64,000 nucleotides of DNA from CAXBNB01 sp040151475. GTDB taxonomy: Bacteria; Bacteroidota; Bacteroidia; Cytophagales; Cyclobacteriaceae. The DNA is taken from contig NZ_JBDKWG010000114.1 in NCBI RefSeq assembly GCF_040151475.1, positions 8,506 to 72,505 on the forward strand, written 5' to 3'. The notes beneath the pieces were generated by a model. The model was not told the origin of the DNA and did not search any database. It saw nothing but the letters and a program-made list of their open reading frames with translations. Positions within the stretch are counted from its first letter, which is position 1. Every line of letters begins with the position of its first letter. The translations under genes were made by a program, and so were the position numbers. Positions 17,622 to 25,114 of this stretch are shown here, piece by piece.

Positions 17622-18851
17622 ATGAACACTAAAAACAAACCTAATGTTGTGGTTATTGGTGCAGGAACAATTGGGTGTGCTATCACCTACTATTTGGCGA
17701 AAAATGGAATAAAGGTGACCTTGATGGAGAGGAATACAGTAGGCTCAGGAAATACAAGCCTGGCTGCTTCTCTTTTAACAAAAATTCGAAGCAAACCGGA
17801 AATTATACCACTGGTGGAAGAGACATACCGATCAATCAGTTGTCTCGAAGAAGAAATAGGGAATGGACTTGATGTGCAGAAAGTTGGCAGTTTGCATGTT
17901 GCGGCTTCTGATGCCAGCGTCAGTGCACTCAATGAATTGATTTCTATTGCAGAGGATTTTAAAATTGATTACGCTGACCTCACTAACAGTGAAATTCAAA
18001 AAATGGTACCTTGGTTAAAAACAGATGAAATACAAAAAGCGACATATATGCCTGAAGATGCCTTTTTGGATGCTTATGTATTGGCTAATGCTTTTGTTGA
18101 AGCAGCAAAAAAATATGGAGCGGATATTCAGCAATGGACTAATGTGGAGAGTTTGATCACAGAAGGAAAAAATGTAAGGGGTGTAAAAACCAAAAATGGC
18201 GATATAGAATGTGATATGGTAGTAGATGCAGCAGGAGCCTGGGCTAATTTACTTTCTATGAAGGCAGGAATAGGTTTGCCAATGACACCCGTCAGAAGTA
18301 ACTATTGGATAACCAAGCCCGATACGAAATTATTTTTGCCACATCAGCCAATTGTGATTCTTCCGGATGCTTCTGCTTACACCCGGCCGGAATCAGGTGC
18401 ACTGCTGTTTGGATTGAGGGAATCAAAGTCTGTTCATTTTGATCCAAGGAATTTGCCCGAAGACCTGACGGGATATGTATTTGGAGACCCTGAAGATCGG
18501 TGGAATATTCTGGTAGAACAGTGGGGACGGTTTCATAAGTTTTTTCCAAAATTCGATGAAATAGAAATCCAACACTATATAGCAGGTGTATCCACTTACA
18601 CACCCGATGGTATGTTTGTATTAGGTGGGATAACTGAGACAAATGGTTTTTTAGCGGCTACTGGTTGTTCTGGTGCCGGAGTGGCTGTGTCTGGTGGCAT
18701 GGGCAGGATCATCAGTGAAATGGTAATGGGACAGGATCCTTTTTGCAATGTTGAGCCATTTAGAATAGACAGGTTTGGAATCATAGACCCCTTCAATTAT
18801 GATTTCATGAGAAGGTGTGCGGATGCAAGGTCTGTTAAAAAATCAGGATAA
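17622..18851 (+). CDS. FAD-dependent oxidoreductase, DadA/DAO (glycine, sarcosine or D-amino acid oxidase-like) family
   Basis: A 409-aa cytoplasmic flavoprotein. The N-terminal Rossmann motif VVVIGAGTIGCAITYYLAKN with the acidic residue in LMERN binds FAD; MVVDAAGAWANLLS and the C-terminal GFLAATGCSGAGVAVSGGMG are DAO-family landmarks. Such enzymes oxidise secondary or primary amines (sarcosine, dimethylglycine, D-amino acids) or, in relatives, glycerol 3-phosphate. It starts 35 bp after the EEP gene and probably shares its transcript, suggesting oxidation of a product released by that enzyme (inference). The stop is 1 bp from the stop of the convergent Nudix regulator gene, so there is no room for a separate terminator. 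Start chosen at 17622, placing the GxGxxG motif at the normal distance. Confidence 0.88.
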   Translation: MNTKNKPNVVVIGAGTIGCAITYYLAKNGIKVTLMERNTVGSGNTSLAASLLTKIRSKPEIIPLVEETYRSISCLEEEIGNGLDVQKVGSLHVAASDASVSALNELISIAEDFKIDYADLTNSEIQKMVPWLKTDEIQKATYMPEDAFLDAYVLANAFVEAAKKYGADIQQWTNVESLITEGKNVRGVKTKNGDIECDMVVDAAGAWANLLSMKAGIGLPMTPVRSNYWITKPDTKLFLPHQPIVILPDASAYTRPESGALLFGLRESKSVHFDPRNLPEDLTGYVFGDPEDRWNILVEQWGRFHKFFPKFDEIEIQHYIAGVSTYTPDGMFVLGGITETNGFLAATGCSGAGVAVSGGMGRIISEMVMGQDPFCNVEPFRIDRFGIIDPFNYDFMRRCADARSVKKSG

Positions 18852-18852
18852 G

Positions 18853-19554
18853 TTATACTTCAAACCAATAACCACTTTTTAGCAAATGTTGGTATTTTTC
18901 ACTGTCAAACTTGTAGAGGAAAGCCCCTTTCTTTGAAGTGGTTTTATCTTTGGTGTCCAGTTTTATCAAGAGTCCGGTAGCCAATATCTTCTTTCTGAAA
19001 TTTCTATCATCAATGGGACGTTGGTAGATGGCTTCATAGACTTTGAGTAACTGAGGTAGGGTGAATTTTTCTGGGAGTAGTTCAAATCCTATAGGTCGGT
19101 ATCTGGCAACATCTCTCAGTTTGGTTATGGCAGTTTCCACCATTTGATTGTGATCAAGTACGAGATCCGGCACCTGATCGAATGGTACCCACTTGGCTTC
19201 ATGGTTTTCTATAGAGAAACCCTGATTTTTTGAACTTTGAATCAAACTCCAATATACTACTGAAACTACTCTTGCTCCTGAATCCCTATCCATATCACCA
19301 AAACTACAGAGTTGCTCTAAAAAAACTTCTTCAAGACCGGTAATGTCCTTAAGAATCCTATGAGCAGCATCGTTCAGGTTTTCTTCATTGGATACTATAT
19401 TGCCTATCAAAGACCACTGTCCTGCTAATGGATCCACTTCTCGTTTGAAAACCAATAGTTTTAATTCTCCCTCATTGTAGCCAAAGATGACACAATCTAC
19501 CGCAAGCAAGAGCTTGTTTTTTTCGGGATAAAATGTTTTTTTAGAGAAAGGCAT
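18853..19554 (-). CDS. Nudix-fold transcriptional regulator (NrtR/AraR type) with inactive Nudix box
   Basis: A 233-aa protein with an N-terminal Nudix fold (about 1-145, LLAVDCVIFGYNEGELKLLV) and a C-terminal winged helix (about 150-230, ARYRPIGFELLPEKFTLPQL, then RNFRKKILATGLL). In a catalytic Nudix box the Gly-x5-Glu is followed by RExxEE; here that part reads HRILKD, so the hydrolase residues are gone. That is the pattern of NrtR/AraR-type repressors, in which the Nudix domain senses a ligand; Bacteroides AraR, which controls arabinose genes, is of this type. It is divergent from a galactose-mutarotase-like gene and the space between them holds a 33-bp palindrome (19585-19617), fitting control of itself and that gene. 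Effector identity is unknown; a sugar or sugar phosphate is likely. Confidence 0.87.
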   Translation of the reverse strand: MPFSKKTFYPEKNKLLLAVDCVIFGYNEGELKLLVFKREVDPLAGQWSLIGNIVSNEENLNDAAHRILKDITGLEEVFLEQLCSFGDMDRDSGARVVSVVYWSLIQSSKNQGFSIENHEAKWVPFDQVPDLVLDHNQMVETAITKLRDVARYRPIGFELLPEKFTLPQLLKVYEAIYQRPIDDRNFRKKILATGLLIKLDTKDKTTSKKGAFLYKFDSEKYQHLLKSGYWFEV

Positions 19555-19584
19555 TCAGGAATTTTAAAATGGCTCGAATACAAA

Positions 19585-19617
19585 TATGACGAATAATTTG
19601 AATAATGATTTGTCATA
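19585..19617. promoter_or_regulatory. Palindromic operator candidate between the Nudix regulator and galM
   Basis: Arms TATGACGAATAATT and AATGATTTGTCATA match at 12 of 14 positions around a 5-nt centre. The site is 31 bp upstream of the regulator start and 84 bp upstream of the galM start. It is the best operator-like symmetry in this divergent region and would suit a dimeric NrtR/AraR-type repressor. Confidence 0.55.
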
Positions 19618-19701
19618 CGTTCTAATTACGTTTATTCTTATTAAACTTGTTTAAACAATCAATACCTGAATTGGAAATTGATTCAAATACACTATACAAC
19701 T

Positions 19702-20841
19702 ATGAGAAAACTGAAACACCTGACTATTTTATTTTTACTGACTATAAACATTACCGGCTGCATGAAACCAGAAAAGAAAACTATTCAATTGATAGATAAG
19801 AAAAATTTTGAAATGGAAATAAATGGAAAGGCTGTGAGTCTTTTTGTTCTTAAAAATAGCAATGGCCTGGTCAGTGAGATTACCAATTATGGTGGCAGAG
19901 TAGTGACTTTGTGGACACCTGATAAAAATGGTGATTTTGAAGATGTGGTACTTGGGTACGACAGCATGAAAGGCTATCTGAGTTCTAATGACATTTATCT
20001 GGGTGCTACTGTGGGCAGATATGCTAATAGAATAGGGAAGGGTAAGTTTACATTAAACGGAGTAGAATACACCTTGGCAACTAACAATGGAGAAAATCAT
20101 TTACATGGAGGAAAAGATGGGTTTAACAATGTAGTATGGGATGCCAGGCAAATTGATAATCAGACACTTGAACTTACGTATTTTTCAAAAGATGGAGAAG
20201 AAGGTTATCCTGGAAACATGAAGATAAAAATGGTCTATCAATTGACGGATGACAATGAATTGAAAGTGGAATACTGGGCTACTACAGATCAAACCACTTT
20301 GGCAAATTTTACGCATCATTCTTATTTCAATCTCAATGGTGTGGCTAGTGGTACTATTTACGATCATATAGTACACATTAATGCTGATAGATATACTCCT
20401 GTAGATAGTGGGCTGATACCTACTGGTGTATTAGAGCCAGTAGAGAATACTCCAATGGATTTCCGAACTCCTACAGCAGTGGGAGCCAGGATAAACGACG
20501 ATTTTGATCAATTGAAAATAGGCTTGGGATATGATCATAACTATGTGTTGAATCAATCTGCAGAAGGCATAAATTTGGCGGCAAGAGTACAAGAACCAAA
20601 ATCTGGAAGGGTGATGGAAGTGTTTACCAACGAACCTGGCATGCAGTTTTATACAGGCAATTTTATGGATGGATCAGATATTGGCAAGCAAAACAAAGCT
20701 CATAAATACAGGGAAGCCTTGTGTTTTGAAACACAACATTTTCCTGATAGTCCAAATAAAGAAAATTTTCCAAGCACAGTATTAAATCCCGGAGAAGAGT
20801 ACTATTCAGTTTGTGCTTATAAGTTTGGAGTGGTAGATTGA
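19702..20841 (+). CDS. galM: Aldose 1-epimerase (galactose mutarotase) lipoprotein
   Basis: A 379-aa protein from ATG 19702 (an upstream in-frame TTG at 19678 is less likely, since 19702 gives a clean lipoprotein signal, MRKLKHLTILFLLTINITGC, with cysteine 20). GalM landmarks are present: VGRYANRIGKGKF, ENHLHGGKDGFNNVVWD, the catalytic His region FTHHSYFNLNG, GYDHNYVLN, and the catalytic Glu region LCFETQHFPDSPN. The enzyme interconverts alpha and beta anomers of aldoses. The lipid anchor places it in the periplasm, acting on sugars before or during uptake. It is divergent from the Nudix-type regulator and probably controlled by it. The DUF547 gene is convergent on the far side. Confidence 0.93.
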   Translation: MRKLKHLTILFLLTINITGCMKPEKKTIQLIDKKNFEMEINGKAVSLFVLKNSNGLVSEITNYGGRVVTLWTPDKNGDFEDVVLGYDSMKGYLSSNDIYLGATVGRYANRIGKGKFTLNGVEYTLATNNGENHLHGGKDGFNNVVWDARQIDNQTLELTYFSKDGEEGYPGNMKIKMVYQLTDDNELKVEYWATTDQTTLANFTHHSYFNLNGVASGTIYDHIVHINADRYTPVDSGLIPTGVLEPVENTPMDFRTPTAVGARINDDFDQLKIGLGYDHNYVLNQSAEGINLAARVQEPKSGRVMEVFTNEPGMQFYTGNFMDGSDIGKQNKAHKYREALCFETQHFPDSPNKENFPSTVLNPGEEYYSVCAYKFGVVD

Positions 20842-20865
20842 ATTGTAATAACTCTAAAAGAAATC

Positions 20866-20900
20866 AAAAAAAAATGGGGCTGCAAACTCGTTGCAGCCCC
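20866..20900 (-). terminator. Intrinsic terminator of the DUF547 gene
   Basis: A perfect 10-bp stem GGGGCTGCAA/TTGCAGCCCC with an ACTCG loop; on the minus strand it runs into nine Ts interrupted by one A. It lies 35 bp past the DUF547 stop. There is no T-run on the plus side, so it serves mainly the minus-strand gene, though it could also protect the end of the galM transcript. Confidence 0.9.
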
Positions 20901-20935
20901 TAAACCAACCTAACCTAAACTTACTTTATAAACCT

Positions 20936-21661
20936 TTATTGGATATTCAAATTCCAATCATATTCGTAGTATACGATCCTTGTGTCAAAAGGGATTTGAT
21001 TTTTTCTATATTTATTTAAATATCCCACTATTCCTTTAACGTCCTTCTTTTCAAAATCGTCTTTGTACCATGAAAATATTTGAGAAACTTCCGTTTTATC
21101 CTGTTTTACCTGTATAAATACGTCGTTATTAAGTGCCAGACGTGTTCTGTCTTCCAACTGACTTTCAATGTTTTTAGGCGTGAAAGCAAAGTTTGCCAAA
21201 GGAGGACAACCCTTGGCTCCACATACCAAAGCAAAATGAAGGCGTTCATCTCTATTGACATATAGGTTCTTGTCCTTTTCTATTTGATTGAGGGTTAACT
21301 CTTCTCCGGCAATTTTATTCTTTATTTTATCAAAGAAACCATCTACTGCTAATGGCCCAACTATAGGATACCTTTCTACTATCTGTTTGATGACCAAAAT
21401 GTTATAGGCATTGGTATAAAATGCTTTCAATTCGTCGGATGAATTACCTTTTGAATCATATTCTTCAATTTGAGTAATTGTTTTATTAAGGAGGGTAGGA
21501 TTTTTAACAATTGCCTTGTAATCCACATTTCCGGATTTATCAACGTAAGTTCTTAAAAATTGGTCTGCACCGTTGAAAAAGGGATTTTCCTGTGCGGTCA
21601 ACAGAGAATAGGATGACGTTAATAAAACAATGATTGCAAGTATTTTAAGTAGATATCGCAT
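20936..21661 (-). CDS. DUF547 domain-containing exported protein
   Basis: A 241-aa protein with a signal peptide (MRYLLKILAIIVLLTSSYSL, cleaved near LLTAQ). DUF547 landmarks are visible: VDKSGNVDYKAIV, AFYTNAYNILVIKQIVERYP, the LTLNQIE segment, and RLHFALVCGAKGCPPLANFA, where a His and two Cys residues sit as in the family. The domain has a papain-like fold in plants and bacteria with unresolved function. It is transcribed alone, away from the FAD/[4Fe-4S] pair, 137 bp from that divergent start, and ends at a strong terminator. The call rests on several independent motifs; the biochemical role is unknown. Confidence 0.9.
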   Translation of the reverse strand: MRYLLKILAIIVLLTSSYSLLTAQENPFFNGADQFLRTYVDKSGNVDYKAIVKNPTLLNKTITQIEEYDSKGNSSDELKAFYTNAYNILVIKQIVERYPIVGPLAVDGFFDKIKNKIAGEELTLNQIEKDKNLYVNRDERLHFALVCGAKGCPPLANFAFTPKNIESQLEDRTRLALNNDVFIQVKQDKTEVSQIFSWYKDDFEKKDVKGIVGYLNKYRKNQIPFDTRIVYYEYDWNLNIQ

Positions 21662-21798
21662 TGGCTTAATGAATAATGTGAGGCTATTTGTTATTTAATT
21701 CGGTTAACAATGGAACTAAAATTCTAAATTTCATATTACCTTAAACATTTAAGAATCAAAAAAGTTCGTCTGGGTGCGAATCAAATTAATATTCATTC

Positions 21799-23130
21799 AT
21801 GAGTCACATTATTATAATTGGCAATGGCATATCCGGGATTACTACTGCTCGTCATGTTAGAAAACTATCGGATGATCAGATAACAGTCATTTCTGGGGAA
21901 ACAGATTATTTCTTTTCAAGGACAGCCCTGATGTACATATACATGGGGCATATGAAATACGAGCATACCAAACCTTATGAAGACTGGTTTTGGGAAAAGA
22001 ATAAGATAGCACTCAAAAAAGCATGGGTTACCAACATTGACATCAATGCACAAGAATTGTCATTTGCTGATGGTGAAAAGATGACTTACGATAAATTGGT
22101 TTTGTCACTAGGGTCTAAACCTAACAAGTTTGGATGGCCAGGGGAAGATCTTATTGGTGTAAGTGGACTGTACAGCTATCAGGATCTGGAGTACATCGAG
22201 AAGCATAGCAAAGACATTGACAAAGCAGTAATAGTCGGAGGAGGACTTATTGGTGTGGAATTGGCGGAAATGTTTCATTCCCGAAAAATTGATGTATCGT
22301 TTTTGGTCAGAGAAAAGAGTTTTTGGGATGTAATGTTGCCCAAAGAAGAGTCAGCTATGATCAATAAAGAGATTTTAGACCATCATATCGACCTGAGGTT
22401 GGAAACTGAACTCAAGGAAATAGTTTCGGATGAAAATGGAAGGGTGAAGGCAATAGTAACCGGGAATGGAGAAACCATTCCTTGTCAGTTTGTAGGGTTA
22501 ACTGCCGGAGTTTCCCCTAATATTGCTTTGGTAGAAAATTCAGGTATAGAATCTAAACGTGGCATTCTTGTGGATGAATATTTGCAAACGAATATTCCCA
22601 ATGTGTTTGCTGTTGGTGATTGTGCGGAGTTTCGCAATCCACTGCCCGGCAGAAGGTCAATTGAGCAGGTTTGGTACACAGGCAGAATGCAGGGAGAGAC
22701 ATTGGCTAGAACTCTTACGGGAAAACAAACAGCATATCGCCCGGGAATTTGGTTCAATTCCGCTAAGTTTTTCAATATTGAATACCAAACCTATGGGACA
22801 GTGCTTGTCAACCTAAAGGAAAATGAGAACCGATTGTATTGGGAACATGCTTCAGGTAAAATATGTCTGAAAGTGGTTTTTGATTCAAGTACACAGGAAG
22901 TTATTGGCATCAATACGTTTGGAATCAGAATGAGGCATAAGGTGTGGGACAAATGGTTGAGAGAAAAAAGAGACCTGCATTACGTGATGAAAAATCTGGA
23001 AGAAGCCAATTTTGATCCTGAGTTTTTTAAGAGATACGAAAATCAGATCAGAGAGGTGTACAATAATATGTTTCCAGACAACAAGATAGAACCAGTGAAA
23101 AAGGGATTTTTACAAAGCATATTCAATTAA
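21799..23130 (+). CDS. NAD(P)/FAD-dependent pyridine nucleotide-disulfide oxidoreductase family protein
   Basis: A 443-aa cytoplasmic flavoprotein. FAD-binding GNGISGITTARHVRK is at residues 8-22, a second dinucleotide-binding motif AVIVGGGLIGVELAEMF at about 145-161, and the FAD ribityl-binding NVFAVGDCAEF at about 270-280. This is the layout of rubredoxin/ferredoxin reductases and nitrite-reductase-type NADH dehydrogenases; no redox disulfide is seen. The C-terminal 120 residues (WYTGRMQGETLARTLTGKQ onward) resemble the extra domain of Bacteroidota FAD oxidoreductases. The next gene, 6 bp downstream, is a membrane [4Fe-4S] protein, so the pair probably moves electrons from NAD(P)H through FAD to iron-sulfur centres (inference). 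No partner reductase is encoded nearby. Confidence 0.87.
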   Translation: MSHIIIIGNGISGITTARHVRKLSDDQITVISGETDYFFSRTALMYIYMGHMKYEHTKPYEDWFWEKNKIALKKAWVTNIDINAQELSFADGEKMTYDKLVLSLGSKPNKFGWPGEDLIGVSGLYSYQDLEYIEKHSKDIDKAVIVGGGLIGVELAEMFHSRKIDVSFLVREKSFWDVMLPKEESAMINKEILDHHIDLRLETELKEIVSDENGRVKAIVTGNGETIPCQFVGLTAGVSPNIALVENSGIESKRGILVDEYLQTNIPNVFAVGDCAEFRNPLPGRRSIEQVWYTGRMQGETLARTLTGKQTAYRPGIWFNSAKFFNIEYQTYGTVLVNLKENENRLYWEHASGKICLKVVFDSSTQEVIGINTFGIRMRHKVWDKWLREKRDLHYVMKNLEEANFDPEFFKRYENQIREVYNNMFPDNKIEPVKKGFLQSIFN

Positions 23131-23136
23131 GCCATT

Positions 23137-24933
23137 ATGCAGATTATTCAAAAAAGTGGATTGTTCATATTTCTTCTTGGTTTTGGGATTTTTCTAGCCA
23201 GTTTTTTCTTTGAAAACTACACACTTTCCGAAAACATAATAAATGATAAGTTGGAAGCTAATGAGGCTTCTAAAGTTTTGAAAATTGAAATCCAATCCAT
23301 GATCGGAAAGGAATATTCCAGTTCATTTACTTTTTTAAAAGACCTGAAAAGTACTTTTAAAAAAGTAAATGAAATTCAGATAGAAAAATATGCCATTTCT
23401 GATGAAAAAATAGAGTTAATAGCTCAGATGATTGGTGATTCGGGAAGTGAATTTTCACTCAATGATACAGGTAATCTCTTTAATGCAGAAAATCCAAATG
23501 AAGCTTATCAATGGGCATCTTTTCAGTCGTATGGTAGCTGGCTGGATGGTAGAGAGTTTAGTTCTGGGCAAGAACTGTCCGATCAGCTTAAAGGAGTTCG
23601 GGACAATATTGTGAGCTATGGTATTGTCAATGAAAAAGGATTTGATAAGTACAAAGTCAAAAATCTGGAATATGAAATAACCAAGGCTTCTTCCCAAGGA
23701 GCCGTGAGTAGCAATCAGGTTTTGTTTCTTCTCCTTACATACCTGATGTGTATCGTGGGAGCCGTTATGTACTTATTGCCAAAAGTAAAGTTGGAAGGTG
23801 CAGCTGGTGTAAAAAATAATGGTATTTTTCATAGTGCTATGAAAAACAGAGGCTGGTTGGGAATCTTCACAGGGACTTTTCTGATCGCATTCTATGTGTT
23901 TCTGTACTTCTATCCTGAGTATATGACAGCCTGGATTATCACAGTTGATCCGGTAAGTATATTTTTAAAAGGAAGTGAAGCTGGTAGGTTTTTCCTTTAT
24001 GGGTTTTTATATACCCTTACCATACTGGTGATGGGAGTTCGAATGATCATCAAATACCGGCACAGCAAGTACCAAATACTCAGGACTGCTTCGGTCATGT
24101 TTTTTCAAACTTCATTTGCTTTCCTCATTCCAGAAATACTATTGCGTCTCAATCAGCCCTATTTTGACTTTAAAAATATATGGCCACTGGATTACGATTT
24201 CTTTTTCGACAATGAGTTAAACACGCTGATTGCTAATGGTGGTTTAGGAATGTTTATGTTGTCATGGGGTATTGCGCTGGTATTGATAGGTGTTCCTGTG
24301 TTTGTTTATTTCTTCGGAAAAAGATGGTACTGCTCCTGGGTTTGTGGCTGTGGAGGACTGGCAGAAACCTTGGGTGATCCTTATCGTCAATTGTCCGACA
24401 AATCATTGAAAGCATGGAAATTTGAACGCATTTCGATTCATGCTGTATTGGCGTTTGCGGTGGTAATGACAGTAGCGGTGCTCTATACTTTTTGGACGGG
24501 AGAAAGCCAGTTGCTGGGTTTAAATACTTATAGCATTCGTTCTGTCTATGGCGCATGGATTGGGGCTGGCTTTGCCGGAGTAATAGGTACGGGTTTTTAT
24601 CCCCTGATGGGAAATAGAGTCTGGTGCAGGTTTGGTTGCCCTCTGGCAGCCTATCTGGGTTTGGTGCAACGCTTCAAATCAAGGTTTAGAATCACTACCA
24701 ATGGTGGTCAGTGTATCTCCTGTGGTAATTGCTCCACTCATTGTGAAATGGGAATTGATGTGAGATGGTATGCCCAGAGAGGTCAGAATATCGTTCGCTC
24801 ATCCTGTGTAGGATGTGGGGTATGTTCTTCCGTTTGCCCGAGAGGAGTTTTGAATCTGGAAAACAGAGACGAGAAAGGGCGTTTTAATGAATCTATCCTT
24901 ATTGGAAACGACAGTATTGCTATTGAGCAATAA
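23137..24933 (+). CDS. Membrane-bound [4Fe-4S] electron transfer protein, NapH/CcoG-like
   Basis: A 598-aa membrane protein. Residues 4-24 form a first helix, followed by an unusual extracytoplasmic stretch (about 25-195), then about six further helices from residue 196. Cys-rich loops typical of NapH/NosR-type proteins are WYCSWVCGCGGLAE (about 397-410) and VWCRFGCPLAAYLG. Two classical ferredoxin motifs follow: CISCGNCSTHCEMG (about 526-539) and CVGCGVCSSVCPRG (about 557-570), so two [4Fe-4S] clusters sit on the cytoplasmic side. It starts 6 bp after the FAD oxidoreductase gene. The long N-terminal insertion is not part of the usual NapH layout and could be a substrate or FMN-binding-like region, but I recognise no motif in it. 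A 20-bp perfect inverted repeat lies in its coding sequence. Confidence 0.85.
   Translation: MQIIQKSGLFIFLLGFGIFLASFFFENYTLSENIINDKLEANEASKVLKIEIQSMIGKEYSSSFTFLKDLKSTFKKVNEIQIEKYAISDEKIELIAQMIGDSGSEFSLNDTGNLFNAENPNEAYQWASFQSYGSWLDGREFSSGQELSDQLKGVRDNIVSYGIVNEKGFDKYKVKNLEYEITKASSQGAVSSNQVLFLLLTYLMCIVGAVMYLLPKVKLEGAAGVKNNGIFHSAMKNRGWLGIFTGTFLIAFYVFLYFYPEYMTAWIITVDPVSIFLKGSEAGRFFLYGFLYTLTILVMGVRMIIKYRHSKYQILRTASVMFFQTSFAFLIPEILLRLNQPYFDFKNIWPLDYDFFFDNELNTLIANGGLGMFMLSWGIALVLIGVPVFVYFFGKRWYCSWVCGCGGLAETLGDPYRQLSDKSLKAWKFERISIHAVLAFAVVMTVAVLYTFWTGESQLLGLNTYSIRSVYGAWIGAGFAGVIGTGFYPLMGNRVWCRFGCPLAAYLGLVQRFKSRFRITTNGGQCISCGNCSTHCEMGIDVRWYAQRGQNIVRSSCVGCGVCSSVCPRGVLNLENRDEKGRFNESILIGNDSIAIEQ
23322..23373. 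repeat. Perfect 20-bp inverted repeat inside the [4Fe-4S] protein gene
   Basis: Arms TTCATTTACTTTTTTAAAAG (23322-23341) and CTTTTAAAAAAGTAAATGAA (23354-23373) are exact reverse complements with a 12-nt spacer. They encode residues 62-79 of the host protein in a poorly recognisable region. Confidence 0.95.
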
Positions 24934-25037
24934 GAGATTTCTGTTCTTTTTTATTGACGTAGGATTGAATTATAGTGAAGAAATATTGAAGTACTATTTT
25001 TCTAAGCAATTGTTGAGTTGTGGCTTAATTGCGGACA

Positions 25038-25055
25038 TTACTTTTGAAAAAGTAA
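25038..25055. repeat. Short palindrome upstream of the PVC cytochrome gene
   Basis: TTACTTTT/AAAAGTAA with a 2-nt centre, 60 bp before the start at 25115 and 104 bp after the previous stop. It shares AAAAAGTAAAT with the right arm of the repeat at 23354-23373. It may be an operator or a weak transcript-end hairpin; there is no strong T-run. Confidence 0.45.
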
Positions 25056-25114
25056 ATATTGTTATACCTTGATGTGTGTTTACAATATACCTATTTCATT
25101 CAACCTAAACTATT

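Noticed and set aside
20876..20900. Terminator of galM on the plus strand
   Set aside because: The stem is followed by TAAACC on this strand, without a T-run; the T-run is on the minus-strand side only.
24887..25072. 61-codon ORF after the [4Fe-4S] gene
   Set aside because: It starts inside the previous gene in another frame and has no domain; treated as spacer.
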